From Methanoregula sp. (lineage in GTDB: Archaea > Halobacteriota > Methanomicrobia > Methanomicrobiales > Methanospirillaceae), in the NCBI RefSeq assembly GCF_028679125.1, contig NZ_JAJRCG010000020.1, positions 1-50,555 on the forward strand: 50,555 bases of DNA, in the 5' to 3' direction. Position numbers and translations under genes: made by a program. A model generated the notes under the pieces. That model was given only the letters and a program-made list of their open reading frames with translations, did no database searches and was not told the origin of the DNA. The first letter of the stretch is position 1; the number at the start of each line of letters is the position of its first letter. Below are positions 26,847 to 35,796 of the stretch, in pieces.

Positions 26847-27730
26847 GTGCGGGTAACCTTCCCATAAGTATCGAACCTGGCATGTCCTGTAAGGTGAACG
26901 GTTGCCGGGCCGTCACCTTTGGATGCCGCGACAAGCAGCTCCGCGATCTCCTCCTGCATACATGCGGCAATACCCACCAGACTTGTCGTAATCCTCGGGT
27001 TCACATCCACCACGTACACTTTGTCGGCAACAACCACATCAACACCGCAATATCCCTGGCAGCCGAGTACTTCAACCGCTTTTTTCGCCGTCGCTACAAT
27101 CTCGTCCTCACGGGCCGGATGAACCGGGGTCTCGCCGCCAAGATACCGAAACGCACCGTCAGACCCGATTACAATCTCCTGCCGGTTCACTGCAAGGAAA
27201 ACCGGGGGTTTCCCGGAGTAATAGGCGCATGCATCCCCAATCACCCGGTTCGGGATGAGGCTCACCGAGTAATTCTCTCCTTCAACATACTGCTGCGCAA
27301 ACTCGCCCCCACGCGGCATCTCCTCTGATAGCCGGACTTCCTGCGTACCGCAGCCCTTCACGGGCTTGATCACCCGCTTCCCGGCGCCGGCATCGTCAGG
27401 AACCGGCACGCCATGTTCCCGGAGGACCCTGCCGCTCTGCACCTTGTTCGCGCAGAGCGCAATGGTCATGAACCCGCAGCCCAGGTTGTGCGTAGCTTGC
27501 TCTACAAGGAACGTGTACTTTGAAAGTAAGTGGTCCGGCGCTATCACAAGCCCCATATCGCATTCCGGGGCAAGACGCGCGATCTCCTCACCAAAATCGC
27601 CGGGACCGGGCAACACGATTTCGTCTCCACAACGTTCGAAACTGTCCCTGAGTACGGCAAGCATTGCAGCCCCTTCGTGAGCAAGGGCAGGGTCATGCGT
27701 AACAGTATATTCAGCGAGGAGAACTTTCAT
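26843..27730 (-). CDS. mfnD: Tyramine-L-glutamate ligase MfnD (ATP-grasp)
   Basis: 295-residue ATP-grasp enzyme that forms gamma-glutamyl-tyramine in methanofuran biosynthesis. Features: VIAPDHLL and LCANKVQSGRVLREHGVPVP (start of the ATP-grasp fold), RVIKPVKGCGTQEVRL (glycine-rich loop, about residue 115), FAQQYVEGENYSVSLI (about 143) and YCGVDVVVADKVYVVDVNPRITTS (metal-binding end, about 225). It overlaps mfnF by four bases. It is divergent from surE with 82 bases between the chosen starts. The family also contains other amino-acid ligases, but the mfnF partner makes this role likely. Confidence 0.88.
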   Translation of the reverse strand: MKVLLAEYTVTHDPALAHEGAAMLAVLRDSFERCGDEIVLPGPGDFGEEIARLAPECDMGLVIAPDHLLSKYTFLVEQATHNLGCGFMTIALCANKVQSGRVLREHGVPVPDDAGAGKRVIKPVKGCGTQEVRLSEEMPRGGEFAQQYVEGENYSVSLIPNRVIGDACAYYSGKPPVFLAVNRQEIVIGSDGAFRYLGGETPVHPAREDEIVATAKKAVEVLGCQGYCGVDVVVADKVYVVDVNPRITTSLVGIAACMQEEIAELLVAASKGDGPATVHLTGHARFDTYGKVTRT

Positions 27731-27812
27731 CCCTCTTCTTTTAGCGCTGCAATAAAATTACCCTATCCGATCGGTTGGGTATTTGTGCAATGCCGGAGAG
27801 AGAACAATACAC

Positions 27813-28595
27813 ATGAAGCCATCGATCCTGCTGACCAATGACGACGGCGTGAGTTCCATCGGGCTCTGGGCCGCATACGAAGCACTCACACCCATCGCGG
27901 ATGTAACCGTGGTGGCACCTGCAACCCAGCAGAGTGCTGTCGGCAGGTCCATCTCGATCTTCGAGCCGTTACGGGCAAACAAGGTGATCATCAACGGCGA
28001 ACAGGCATGGTCGGTTGCCGGCAAGCCTACGGATTCCGTAATCATCGGGCTCTATGCCCTGAAACTTAACCCGACTCTTGTAGTGAGCGGGATCAATATC
28101 GGAGAGAACCTCTCGTTTGAATCCATCATGACTTCGGGAACTGTTGGTGCCGCGCTCGAGGCATCCAACCAGGGAACGAATGCGATCGCGTTCTCGCTCC
28201 AGGTTGAGGACCAGGGGGACAAGTTCGACGACCCCCGCACGTATGGCCAGAGCTTTGGCGAGGCAAAGAAGATTGTGCGCGATGTGGTCTCCCGCGTGCT
28301 GGCCAAAGGATTCTGCACCGGTGCGGACGTGATCAATATCAACATCCCCTCGGAAGTGAAAGGGGGATACGAAGTGACACGGCTTGCCCGGAAACTCTTC
28401 CATACGGGAGTTGAAAAACGGCTCGACCCGAGGGGACGACCGTATTTCTGGATCAACGGGCCGCTCATCGAGGATGCTGAAGAGGGAACCGATGTCCATG
28501 CGGTCCGTAAGGGGAACATATCGGTCACCCCGATTACCCTTGACTGCACAGCGCATCATGCGCACGCGGCGATCGAAAAGATCTTTCTTCCCTGA
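27813..28595 (+). CDS. surE: 5-prime/3-prime-nucleotidase SurE
   Basis: 260-residue metal-dependent nucleoside monophosphatase. The N-terminal ILLTNDDGVSS has the two metal-binding Asp residues; TQQSAVGRSIS and VSGINIGENLSFESIMTSGTVGAALEA follow, with the metal-binding Asn in the SGINxG motif. I choose the ATG at 27813 (MKPSILLTND) since the family always starts a few residues before LTNDDG; upstream in-frame TTG at 27783 would add ten unlikely residues. GGAGAG lies upstream. It probably recycles nucleotides or acts in stress survival. Confidence 0.95.
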   Translation: MKPSILLTNDDGVSSIGLWAAYEALTPIADVTVVAPATQQSAVGRSISIFEPLRANKVIINGEQAWSVAGKPTDSVIIGLYALKLNPTLVVSGINIGENLSFESIMTSGTVGAALEASNQGTNAIAFSLQVEDQGDKFDDPRTYGQSFGEAKKIVRDVVSRVLAKGFCTGADVININIPSEVKGGYEVTRLARKLFHTGVEKRLDPRGRPYFWINGPLIEDAEEGTDVHAVRKGNISVTPITLDCTAHHAHAAIEKIFLP

Positions 28596-28660
28596 TCCTG
28601 CCAGTATTTCCCACCAAATCACCAGTTTTAACTATTTCCGCACCGATACGTATCACTGAC

Positions 28661-29374
28661 ATGGATGAGAAGGCACGCGCACTTACGGCGGCAAAATCTG
28701 CGGCCGGGTTCCACGCAGCGGACATGGTGGAAGATGACATGGTGATCGGGCTAGGCACCGGATCCACGGTGTTTTACATGATCGAGCGGCTTTCCGGCCG
28801 GATCCGGGACGGGCTTAAAGTATCGGGCATACCAACCTCCTATCAGACGGCCATGCGGGCACGCGAATACGGCATCCCGCTTACCACACTTGATGATTAT
28901 CCGGTCGTTGATCTGGCAATTGACGGGGCAGATGAAGTCGATCCCTTCCTGAACCTTATCAAAGGTCGGGGCGCAGCTATGACCCGGGAAAAATGCGTTG
29001 CCGCCGCAGCATTCCGGTTTATCGTTGTTGTCGATGAACAAAAGATTGTCCCCCAGCTCAGTGCGCCGGTCCCGGTTGAGATCCTTCCGTTTGCGCTCAC
29101 ACCGGCCCTGGCACAGCTTCGAGGGCTGGGTTGCCGCCCGGTCGTCCGCGAGGGGATAAAGAAGGATGGCCCGGTTATTACCGATAACGGAAACTTCATT
29201 GTTGATTGTAGTTTTGCGGAGATCGCCAAACCTCTTGAAGTTGAGGATGCAATAGACCGGATACCCGGTATTGTGGAGAGCGGGTTATTCTGCGAGTTTG
29301 CAGACAAGACCACGGTCATCGTGGGCCATGAAAAAAAGTGCAGGATAATTAATTCAACGGATATAGTTCCGTAA
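28661..29374 (+). CDS. rpiA: Ribose-5-phosphate isomerase A
   Basis: 237 residues. Interconverts ribose 5-phosphate and ribulose 5-phosphate. Family motifs: IGLGTGSTV (about 29), GIPTSYQTA (about 57), AIDGADEVDP (about 87; the catalytic region), KGRGAAMTREK (about 102) and VDCSFAEI (about 185). Full length for the family. TCACCAGTTTT, the 11-mer found before both fdhA genes, also occurs at 28619-28629, 32 bases before this start, on the plus strand. The 3-prime end overlaps the convergent HTH gene by 21 bases. Confidence 0.95.
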   Translation: MDEKARALTAAKSAAGFHAADMVEDDMVIGLGTGSTVFYMIERLSGRIRDGLKVSGIPTSYQTAMRAREYGIPLTTLDDYPVVDLAIDGADEVDPFLNLIKGRGAAMTREKCVAAAAFRFIVVVDEQKIVPQLSAPVPVEILPFALTPALAQLRGLGCRPVVREGIKKDGPVITDNGNFIVDCSFAEIAKPLEVEDAIDRIPGIVESGLFCEFADKTTVIVGHEKKCRIINSTDIVP

Positions 29375-29728
29375 TTTCTGAACAAGGGCCAGCTGGTTGT
29401 TGGCCTCCTTCTTCTTCTCTTTCTCGATGCTGTCCATGATCTCATGGATCGGTTTGGCCAACTCGTAGATCTTTACCGGGCGACCTTTGCTCTCGGCCTT
29501 GCTCTCCCTGCTCGAGATCCAGTTCTGTTCCATCAGATACCTCATGGCAATGCTGACTTCAGGCTGGCGGAGATCGGTACCGCGCTCAATGGCACGGGAC
29601 GTTGCTTCCGGTGTATTTGCAAGAAATACCAGAACCTTTGCTACATTGCGTTTCGTTCCAATCTCGATGAGAAGGTTGGCAAACTCCTCTTCCTTCTCGG
29701 TAAAATACATTACGTTTTCTGTTCTCAT
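29354..29728 (-). CDS. Winged-helix transcriptional regulator (MarR/ArsR-like)
   Basis: 124 residues. The core is a winged helix: NVAKVLVFLANTPEATSRAIERG, recognition helix RQPEVSIAMRYLMEQNWISSRE, wing SKGRPVKIYELAK, then a charged C-terminal helix (IMDSIEKEKKKEANNQ) likely used for dimerisation. No metal or ligand site is evident. The upstream region to 29868 is A/T-rich with several TATA-like elements and partly symmetric sequence (TCTAATGATAGA), suitable for self-regulation. It lies between rpiA and tbp, but targets cannot be read from the sequence. Confidence 0.85.
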   Translation of the reverse strand: MRTENVMYFTEKEEEFANLLIEIGTKRNVAKVLVFLANTPEATSRAIERGTDLRQPEVSIAMRYLMEQNWISSRESKAESKGRPVKIYELAKPIHEIMDSIEKEKKKEANNQLALVQKLRNYIR

Positions 29729-29868
29729 GCATCACATCCATCTATTATTTCTTATTGTACAGTCTATAATTATCTAATGATAGATATATAGGCTCTGTTA
29801 TCGGCATGCAATGAACGAGAACTATATATGTATAATTGAAAACTTGCATGAAAAAATAAAAATATAAA

Positions 29869-30429
29869 TTAGAGAAGACCAAGGCTTTTCAAATCAGAGA
29901 CGATCTTGACAACGGCTTTTTTGGCATCTTCCGTTACTTTGCCACCAGTGATGATCAGTTTGCCTGACCCAAAGAGCAGGACCACAACTTTCGGGTTATC
30001 AAGGCGGTACACCAGACCCGGGAACTGTTCCGGTTCATATTCAATCCGGTCAAGGTTAAAGCCGACCGCAATTTTATTGAGGTTGATGGGCGTGGCAAGA
30101 TCGGCAGAAGTAACAATGTTCTGGACTTTGTATTCCAGTTTCTTGGGGATATCAATATCGAGTTTCCGAAGAATATTGCCAAGGATATTGAGTCCCTTGG
30201 TCAGGCTGTCGAGACTCTTTGCGCCGGTAAGAACAACTTTTCCCGATCCAAAGACAAGCGCCGCAATCTTCGGGTCCTGCATCCTGAGGACAACGCCAGG
30301 GAACCGCTTCTTGTTATATTCGGCATCCTTGATTTGGGATGCGAGAGCGGGAAGATCCAGATAATCGGTTACCTTGGCAGAGGCAACGATATTTTCGATC
30401 TTGAGGGAGTCTTCTGGTCTGACCTTCAT
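29869..30429 (-). CDS. tbp: TATA-box-binding protein
   Basis: 186 residues; general archaeal transcription factor that binds TATA boxes and recruits TFB and RNA polymerase. Two imperfect repeats of about 90 residues form the saddle: first repeat IENIVASAKVTDYLDL...FPGVVLRMQDPKIAALVFGSGKVVLTGAK, second IVTSADLATPINLNKIA...FPGLVYRLDNPKVVVLLFGSGKLIITGGK. The full length and both FGSGK motifs are intact. Its own TATA-like box lies only about 25-30 bases before the ATG, so the transcript is probably leaderless. Confidence 0.97.
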   Translation of the reverse strand: MKVRPEDSLKIENIVASAKVTDYLDLPALASQIKDAEYNKKRFPGVVLRMQDPKIAALVFGSGKVVLTGAKSLDSLTKGLNILGNILRKLDIDIPKKLEYKVQNIVTSADLATPINLNKIAVGFNLDRIEYEPEQFPGLVYRLDNPKVVVLLFGSGKLIITGGKVTEDAKKAVVKIVSDLKSLGLL

Positions 30430-30451
30430 ATTTATAAATGATATAAAACAG

Positions 30452-30459
30452 TATTTAAA
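30452..30459 (-). promoter_or_regulatory. TATA box of tbp
   Basis: Minus-strand TTTAAATA, with its upstream end 30 bases before the tbp start codon. The spacing predicts transcription from at or next to the ATG. Confidence 0.5.
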
Positions 30460-30484
30460 AAGTTGGGTTCATATCCCAGCTACG

Positions 30485-32380
30485 TTATTCTTCATCCAGG
30501 GTGGATGTGTCCCCCAGGTCCGTGCCCATTTCCTTGGCCTTGAGCACACGCCGCATGATCTTGCCGCTGCGGGTCTTGGGCAGCGTGGTAACAAATTCGA
30601 TCTCTGATGGCATGGCAATGGGACCCAGCGTGATACGCACGTGGTAGAGCAGCTCATTTTTCAAACGGTCCGTTGAGACAATCCCCTGGCGGAGGATCAC
30701 GAATGCCTTGATGGTATTACCCTTGACGGGATCCGGTTTGCCGATGACCGCCGATTCTGCAACAGCCTTGTGGGAGACCAGCGCGCTCTCAACTTCGGCA
30801 GTACCAATGTTGTGCCCGGCCACAACAATGAGATCGTCAGACCTGCCAAGCACCATGATATAGCCGTCTTTGTTCCTGACTGCAAGGTCCCCGACTGCAT
30901 AGCATCCCGGGATAGTGTGCCAGTACTTGAGATACCGCTCATCATCATTGTAGACCGTGCGCAACATAGAAGGCCACGGTTCACGAACGGCGAGGAAACC
31001 CCCTACACCGGGAGGCAATGAATTGCCCTCCTTATCCACAACATCCACGACAACGCCGGGAATCGCTTTTCCCGTAAAGCCAGGCATCATCGGTTCGCCA
31101 ATCATGGTGGTGACCATATGCATTCCGGTCTCTGTCTGCCACCAGGTATCCACGATCGGGCATTTGCTCTTGCCGATAACACGGTAGAACCATTCGAATG
31201 CCTCGGCATTGAGCGGTTCGCCGACCGACCCGAGAAGCCGCAGGGAACTGAGGTTGGACTTGTTAGGCCACTCTTCACCGAGTCTCATGAACATGCGGAT
31301 TGCCGTGGGTGCGGTGTACAGGATCGTAACCCCGAACTCCTCGACCATGCGCCAGTATACCCCGGGATCCGGAAAATCCGGGGTGCTTTCCGTGACAACA
31401 AGGGTTGCACCGAGCGAGAGCGGGCCATAGACGACATAGGAATGACCGGTGATCCAGCCGGGATCGGCAGTACACCAGTACACGTCGTTGTCTTTGATAT
31501 CGAGGACATACTTGGTGGTATAGTACGCACCAACCATGTACCCGCCACAGGTATGCACAATACCCTTGGGTTTGCCAGTCGATCCGCTCGTGTACAGAAT
31601 AAAAAGCGGATCTTCTGCATCCATTATAGCGGGTTCGCATTCCGGCCGGACATCCTTGATCATGTCATAGAAATCCATCTCCATCTCGCTGTGGATCTCC
31701 ACAGGCTGGCGAAGTTCCCGCCGGAGGACAACAACATGCTCGACCGTGGGTGCATCAATGATCGCTTCTTCAATAATATGTTTGAGAGGAATCGTCTTAC
31801 CGCGACGGAACGTGGAATCCGCGGTGATGACGACTTTCGCGCCGGCACCGGTGATCCGGCTGTTGAGGGCAGCTGCACCGAACCCCCCGAAAACAACGCT
31901 GTGGATAGCGCCGATCCTGGCGCAGGCAAGCATCGAGATGATCTGTTCCGGGACCATGGGCATATAGATGCAGACCCGGTCACCTTTTACCACCCCAAGA
32001 CGCTTCAGCCCGTTTGCAACTTTCAACACTTCACGGTATAACTGGCGGTACGTGTAAATCCGCTCGGTATCGTCCTCTCCGCGCCAGATGAGTGCCACCT
32101 TGTTCTTGCGGGAACTCATCACGTGACGGTCGAGACAGTTGTACGTGATATTGGTCTTACCTCCTATGAACCAGCGGGCATAGGGATATTTCCACTCTTT
32201 CACTTTTGTATAGGGTGTGAACCAGTGGAGTTCCTTGGCTGCTCGGTCCCAGAATCCGTCAGGATCCTTGAGGAATTCATCATACGCCTTCTGGTAATCG
32301 CCAAGCCAGCTGTTCTGCCGGCAGGAGTGATCGGGCGTGTAACACTTCTCGGAAAGTATGACATCAAAGTCTTCAGTCAT
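30485..32380 (-). CDS. acs: AMP-forming acetyl-CoA synthetase
   Basis: 631 residues; activates acetate with ATP and CoA through acetyl-AMP. Motifs: [19 protein letters not shown] (P-loop, about residue 267), TWWQTETGM (about 420, with the Trp that limits the substrate to acetate in Acs), [11 protein letters not shown] (about 520) and [12 protein letters not shown] near the end, whose Lys is the one acetylated in bacterial Acs. The segment after GRSDD reads AGHNIGTAE instead of the usual SGHR(L/I)GTAE, so an Arg is replaced by Asn. It is divergent from the ADP-forming synthetase gene. In a hydrogenotrophic methanogen it would supply acetyl-CoA for biosynthesis. Confidence 0.93.
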   Translation of the reverse strand: MTEDFDVILSEKCYTPDHSCRQNSWLGDYQKAYDEFLKDPDGFWDRAAKELHWFTPYTKVKEWKYPYARWFIGGKTNITYNCLDRHVMSSRKNKVALIWRGEDDTERIYTYRQLYREVLKVANGLKRLGVVKGDRVCIYMPMVPEQIISMLACARIGAIHSVVFGGFGAAALNSRITGAGAKVVITADSTFRRGKTIPLKHIIEEAIIDAPTVEHVVVLRRELRQPVEIHSEMEMDFYDMIKDVRPECEPAIMDAEDPLFILYTSGSTGKPKGIVHTCGGYMVGAYYTTKYVLDIKDNDVYWCTADPGWITGHSYVVYGPLSLGATLVVTESTPDFPDPGVYWRMVEEFGVTILYTAPTAIRMFMRLGEEWPNKSNLSSLRLLGSVGEPLNAEAFEWFYRVIGKSKCPIVDTWWQTETGMHMVTTMIGEPMMPGFTGKAIPGVVVDVVDKEGNSLPPGVGGFLAVREPWPSMLRTVYNDDERYLKYWHTIPGCYAVGDLAVRNKDGYIMVLGRSDDLIVVAGHNIGTAEVESALVSHKAVAESAVIGKPDPVKGNTIKAFVILRQGIVSTDRLKNELLYHVRITLGPIAMPSEIEFVTTLPKTRSGKIMRRVLKAKEMGTDLGDTSTLDEE

Positions 32381-32775
32381 GAAAAACCCCGATTTAACAC
32401 TATTAATAATGCGTAATTCAAAATTAAAGTTGTCGCTCGCAATTGAAGGATCGGCGACCTGTTGAGGGTTATCTGCTTATTATAACTCCCATTTCTATTT
32501 AATGCGGCGCTTCTCATTGATTTTCCAGATCCGGGCATTTTAATGAGTTTTTCAGATGCATTTTTGCGCGCGGTGGTACCCGGGCAAAAAATCCACGCTC
32601 ATCCAACACCATTTTTCCCATACCTTTAAAACAGCATCGTTACGATTCATTAACATTACTGTGAACGACGATACTGCGACGGGCACAAGACCGGGTCTCA
32701 CTTCACCCGACCGCCCGGGTAGGTGGTTCCGGTTATAAAACATCATTTATAATTTCAAAAAATGTGGTGACACGT
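32381..32775. promoter_or_regulatory. Divergent region between the two acyl-CoA synthetase genes
   Basis: 395 bases. On the plus strand TATAAAA at 32734-32740 lies 36 bases before the chosen start of the next gene, with GGTGA at 32766-32770. On the minus strand GTTATAATAAG near 32477-32487 may serve acs. The 32650-32730 part is GC-rich (CCCGGGT near 32714) but I see no convincing RNA fold. A 60-codon frame on each strand here looks random. Confidence 0.5.
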
Positions 32776-34839
32776 ATGGAAAGAACCATGTTATCGGAAT
32801 CTGAGGGATACGATCTCCTCAAGGGATATGGCGTACCGGTCCCATCCTACCGGATTGTAATGACCCCCCACGATGCTGCGGATGCCGCCGAGACCATCGG
32901 CTTCCCGGTCGTGATGAAGATCATCTCTCCGCAGATCGTTCACAAGAGCGATGCGGGCGGTGTCGTCGTCGGTGTCGGCAGTCGAGAAGCGGCCGTAGCA
33001 GCATTCGAGAAGATCATTACCGGTGCAAAGAAGTACAACAATGATGCGGAGATCACGGGCGTCATTGTCGAGCAGCAGGCAGAACCCGGGCTTGAACTGA
33101 TCATCGGCGGAAAGACCGACCCGGCCTTTGGCAAAGTGATCACGTTCGGTATGGGCGGCACGCTCGTTGAACTGATGAAAGACATCACGCTCCGGATCAT
33201 GCCGCTGGACGAGGGTACGATCCGCCAGATGATTCAGGAGATCGACGGTTACCCCCTCATCAAGGGATATCGCGGGATGAAACCCAAGGATGAGGAAGCA
33301 CTGGTATCCACGCTGATGTCGGTCAACCGCTTCTTCCTTGAGAGCGAGAATGTTGCCGAGTTCGATATCAACCCGCTGCGGCTGTACGAGAACGGGGCGC
33401 TCGCGGTGGATGCACGGGTTATCGTCTCCGATAAACCCGTTCACGAGGTCAAGGAGGAACGACCCCCGGTACCGATGGAGTACTTCAACCCCCGCTCCAT
33501 CGCAGTCGTCGGCGCGTCGCAGGACTCGAACAAGATGGGGTATGCGGTCATGCACAACCTCCTCCATTTCCCCGGCCAGCTCTACCCGGTGAACAACAAG
33601 CGCTCAGAGATCCAGGGGCTGAAAGCCTACCCGAGCATCTCGGCAATCCAGGCCCCGGTCGATCTTGCCGTGATCACGGTTCCGGCAATCCATGTTCCCC
33701 GGGTCATCGAGGAGTGCGGAACCAAGGGCGTGCCGATGGTGATCATCATCACAGCCGGCTTCAAGGAGATGGGAGAACACGGAAAAGCACTTGAGGACCG
33801 GATCGTCTCTATTGCCCGGAGCCACGGTGTGCGGATCATCGGGCCGAACTGTCTTGGCATGATCATTCCCCCACGGGGCATCGACACCACCTACGTCCAC
33901 CAGTCTCCCAGGCCCGGCAACATCGCGTTCATCTCCCAGAGCGGCGCCATCATCAACACGGTCGTGGATATGAGCCTGGCAAAGAACATCGGCTTCTCTG
34001 CGGTCATCAGCGTCGGCAACCAGGCTGACCTCGACTTCCTTGATTACATCCGGTTCGTAGGGAAGGACGAGAAAACAAAGGCAATCATCCTCTATATCGA
34101 GCAGATCACTGATGGTAAGGCATTCATGGAAGTTGCGGCCGAAGTGGCCAAGTGCAAGCCGATCATAGCGATCAAGTCCGGATCATCCACCCGGGGCCAG
34201 GCCGCTGCCTCGTCGCATACGGGTTCCCTTTCCGGTTCCTACGAGGTGTACATGGAAGCGTTCAGGAACGCCGGTATCATCGCGGTCCACACCCTGACCG
34301 GTGCATTCCTCGCAGCCCAGATGCTCGCCCACCGGAAGCGCTACCCGAAGGGCAAGCGTGCCGTGGTCATAACAAACGCCGGCGGGTTTGCTGTGCTCTC
34401 GTCCGACTATGCAGAACGCTATGGGATCGAGATGGTTGACCTGCCTTCGGAGGTCATCGACGAGCTCAACGAGTTCCTTCCCGAGTTCTGGAACAAGGGT
34501 AACCCGATCGACCTTCTGGGCGATGCCAGCGAGAAGCGGTTCGAGAAGACCTTTGCCGTGCTCGCACGACACCCGGAACTCTGGGATATGGCGTTCATTG
34601 TCGGGTTCCCGAACCTTGTCCTGACCTCAGAGCAGCTTGCACGGCAGATCCTCAAGTTCTCGGCATCGACCGAGAACCGGCTCGTGGCTACTCTCCTTGG
34701 CGGGGATTCGATGAACGTGGGTCGCGAGATGTTAAAGGAGCACGATATCCCCAGTTTCGACGAGCTGGACTATACCTACCGCGTGGTGGGACGCGTCCTC
34801 TGGCAGAAGTTCCGGGTCAAGGCACCGGGACTGCTGTAA
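32776..34839 (+). CDS. ADP-forming acyl-CoA synthetase, fused beta-alpha
   Basis: 687 residues. Interconverts acetyl-CoA (or another acyl-CoA), ADP and phosphate with the acid, ATP and CoA. The N-terminal 230 residues are the ATP-grasp domain normally in the beta subunit (HKSDAGGVVVG, ITFGMGGTLVE, EFDINPL). Residues about 245-680 are the alpha-subunit part: CoA-binding (FNPRSIAVVGASQDSNKMG), SQSGA and SHTGSLSGS with the phospho-accepting His. The order beta then alpha is the reverse of most fused proteins. The ATG at 32776 has GGTGA five bases upstream; GTG at 32764 is in frame but lacks it. Substrate is inferred from family only. Confidence 0.9.
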   Translation: MERTMLSESEGYDLLKGYGVPVPSYRIVMTPHDAADAAETIGFPVVMKIISPQIVHKSDAGGVVVGVGSREAAVAAFEKIITGAKKYNNDAEITGVIVEQQAEPGLELIIGGKTDPAFGKVITFGMGGTLVELMKDITLRIMPLDEGTIRQMIQEIDGYPLIKGYRGMKPKDEEALVSTLMSVNRFFLESENVAEFDINPLRLYENGALAVDARVIVSDKPVHEVKEERPPVPMEYFNPRSIAVVGASQDSNKMGYAVMHNLLHFPGQLYPVNNKRSEIQGLKAYPSISAIQAPVDLAVITVPAIHVPRVIEECGTKGVPMVIIITAGFKEMGEHGKALEDRIVSIARSHGVRIIGPNCLGMIIPPRGIDTTYVHQSPRPGNIAFISQSGAIINTVVDMSLAKNIGFSAVISVGNQADLDFLDYIRFVGKDEKTKAIILYIEQITDGKAFMEVAAEVAKCKPIIAIKSGSSTRGQAAASSHTGSLSGSYEVYMEAFRNAGIIAVHTLTGAFLAAQMLAHRKRYPKGKRAVVITNAGGFAVLSSDYAERYGIEMVDLPSEVIDELNEFLPEFWNKGNPIDLLGDASEKRFEKTFAVLARHPELWDMAFIVGFPNLVLTSEQLARQILKFSASTENRLVATLLGGDSMNVGREMLKEHDIPSFDELDYTYRVVGRVLWQKFRVKAPGLL

Positions 34840-34840
34840 A

Positions 34841-34858
34841 TTTTCTTCTCTTTTTGTT
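34841..34858 (+). terminator. T-rich terminator after the ADP-forming synthetase gene
   Basis: TTTTCTTCTCTTTTTGTT directly follows the stop codon; archaeal transcripts commonly end in such oligo-T tracts. Confidence 0.4.
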
Positions 34859-34998
34859 GCTGCGGATTGGACGAAGTATTCCGTTGTCATGCAGATGCCG
34901 GAATGCCTGACGGGCCACCGGGAAAACCTGATGATACCGGGGGTTAAAAGGGGAACCGTCGGGTGAGTACAAAAACGGGAGCCGGATTTCCGGATGCG

Positions 34999-35268
34999 TC
35001 ACCACCGGTACTTTCGCTGTTTCTTCTCCTTCTCCTCAAACGGTACGATAAAGTAACTGTGGATTGTGCGGTTGTCATCCAGCTCAATCTCAAGATATAA
35101 TTCCATAAAGACGTGTTCGAAGGCTATCGCCACCTGATCTGCCCCGAGTTCGACAAATCCCAGGGCATGCAGGTCCTTCTCGACCTTGCGCAGGGATTCC
35201 CGGCGGTGCGTGGAGACGAGCCGTTCGACATGCCGCTTCATCCGTAACTGCCAGCCTTTGTTTACCAT
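34999..35268 (-). CDS. Small hypothetical protein
   Basis: 89 residues, not recognised. A basic N-terminal helix (MVNKGWQLRMKRHVERLVSTHRRES) is followed by an acidic-basic region and a beta-hairpin-like segment (FMELYLEIELDDNRTIHSYFIVPFEE), ending in a lysine- and arginine-rich tail. It looks cytoplasmic and small enough to be a nucleic-acid- or protein-binding adaptor. The codon use resembles neighbouring genes. It stands alone between two intergenic stretches. Confidence 0.6.
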   Translation of the reverse strand: MVNKGWQLRMKRHVERLVSTHRRESLRKVEKDLHALGFVELGADQVAIAFEHVFMELYLEIELDDNRTIHSYFIVPFEEKEKKQRKYRW

Positions 35269-35443
35269 ACCATGGTGCTCCTGTCTGGTTGCATGTTCTT
35301 CAGGAATGGATCTGGATGGCCGGGGTAGATTAACATATGGGAAGCCGCAGTAATCCTGCTGATAAGCTCCTCCAGGAGACGAGATTTTTGGAACCGTATC
35401 ACTAGATACCGGTTGGTAAAAGGGATTTTGAATATTAGCCGGG

Positions 35444-35521
35444 ATGAAAATACAGGATAAAATAAAAAAATTAATTTACCCGGCTGAACAAAAATACAAA
35501 CTAATGAAATTGGATGAATAA
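35444..35521 (+). CDS. 25-residue basic micro-protein, coupled to next gene
   Basis: ATG at 35444 opens a 25-codon frame (MKIQDKIKKLIYPAEQKYKL...) whose TAA shares its last base with the ATG of the next gene, a TAATG junction typical of translational coupling. The peptide is Lys-rich and likely helical. It may be a leader peptide that delivers ribosomes to the next gene or simply the true start of a two-gene unit. No ribosome-binding site is clear. Confidence 0.4.
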   Translation: MKIQDKIKKLIYPAEQKYKLMKLDE

Positions 35522-35754
35522 TGATCTATAATTTAAACAACCTCAACGCGCTGCTTGATGCGGGAGATATCGACAGAGACAACTGGAAGCGTCATTTTGC
35601 CGATGTCCCGGACACAAGAGTTCCCACCTGCCGGGACTGCCTGGACAGGAAAAATGGAAGCTGCCGGGATAATGGACATCCCATTGAATGCTTTCTCTAT
35701 GGATCCAAGTCCCAGGCAAATGAGTCGTTATTGAAAAAAATGAACATAAAATAA
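35521..35754 (+). CDS. Small cysteine-containing hypothetical protein
   Basis: 77 residues. The N-terminal half is polar and helical (NLNALLDAGDIDRDNWKRHF); the second half has four Cys, in CRDC, SCRD and ECF contexts, with a His nearby (PTCRDCLDRKNGSCRDNGHP), a likely metal site. The ATG at 35521 overlaps the stop codon of the 25-residue frame. A TATA-like GGATAAAATA lies near 35455. Not recognised. Confidence 0.6.
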   Translation: MIYNLNNLNALLDAGDIDRDNWKRHFADVPDTRVPTCRDCLDRKNGSCRDNGHPIECFLYGSKSQANESLLKKMNIK

Positions 35755-35796
35755 TTTTGATTTAATCATAATCACTATACGTTAAACAATAATCGG

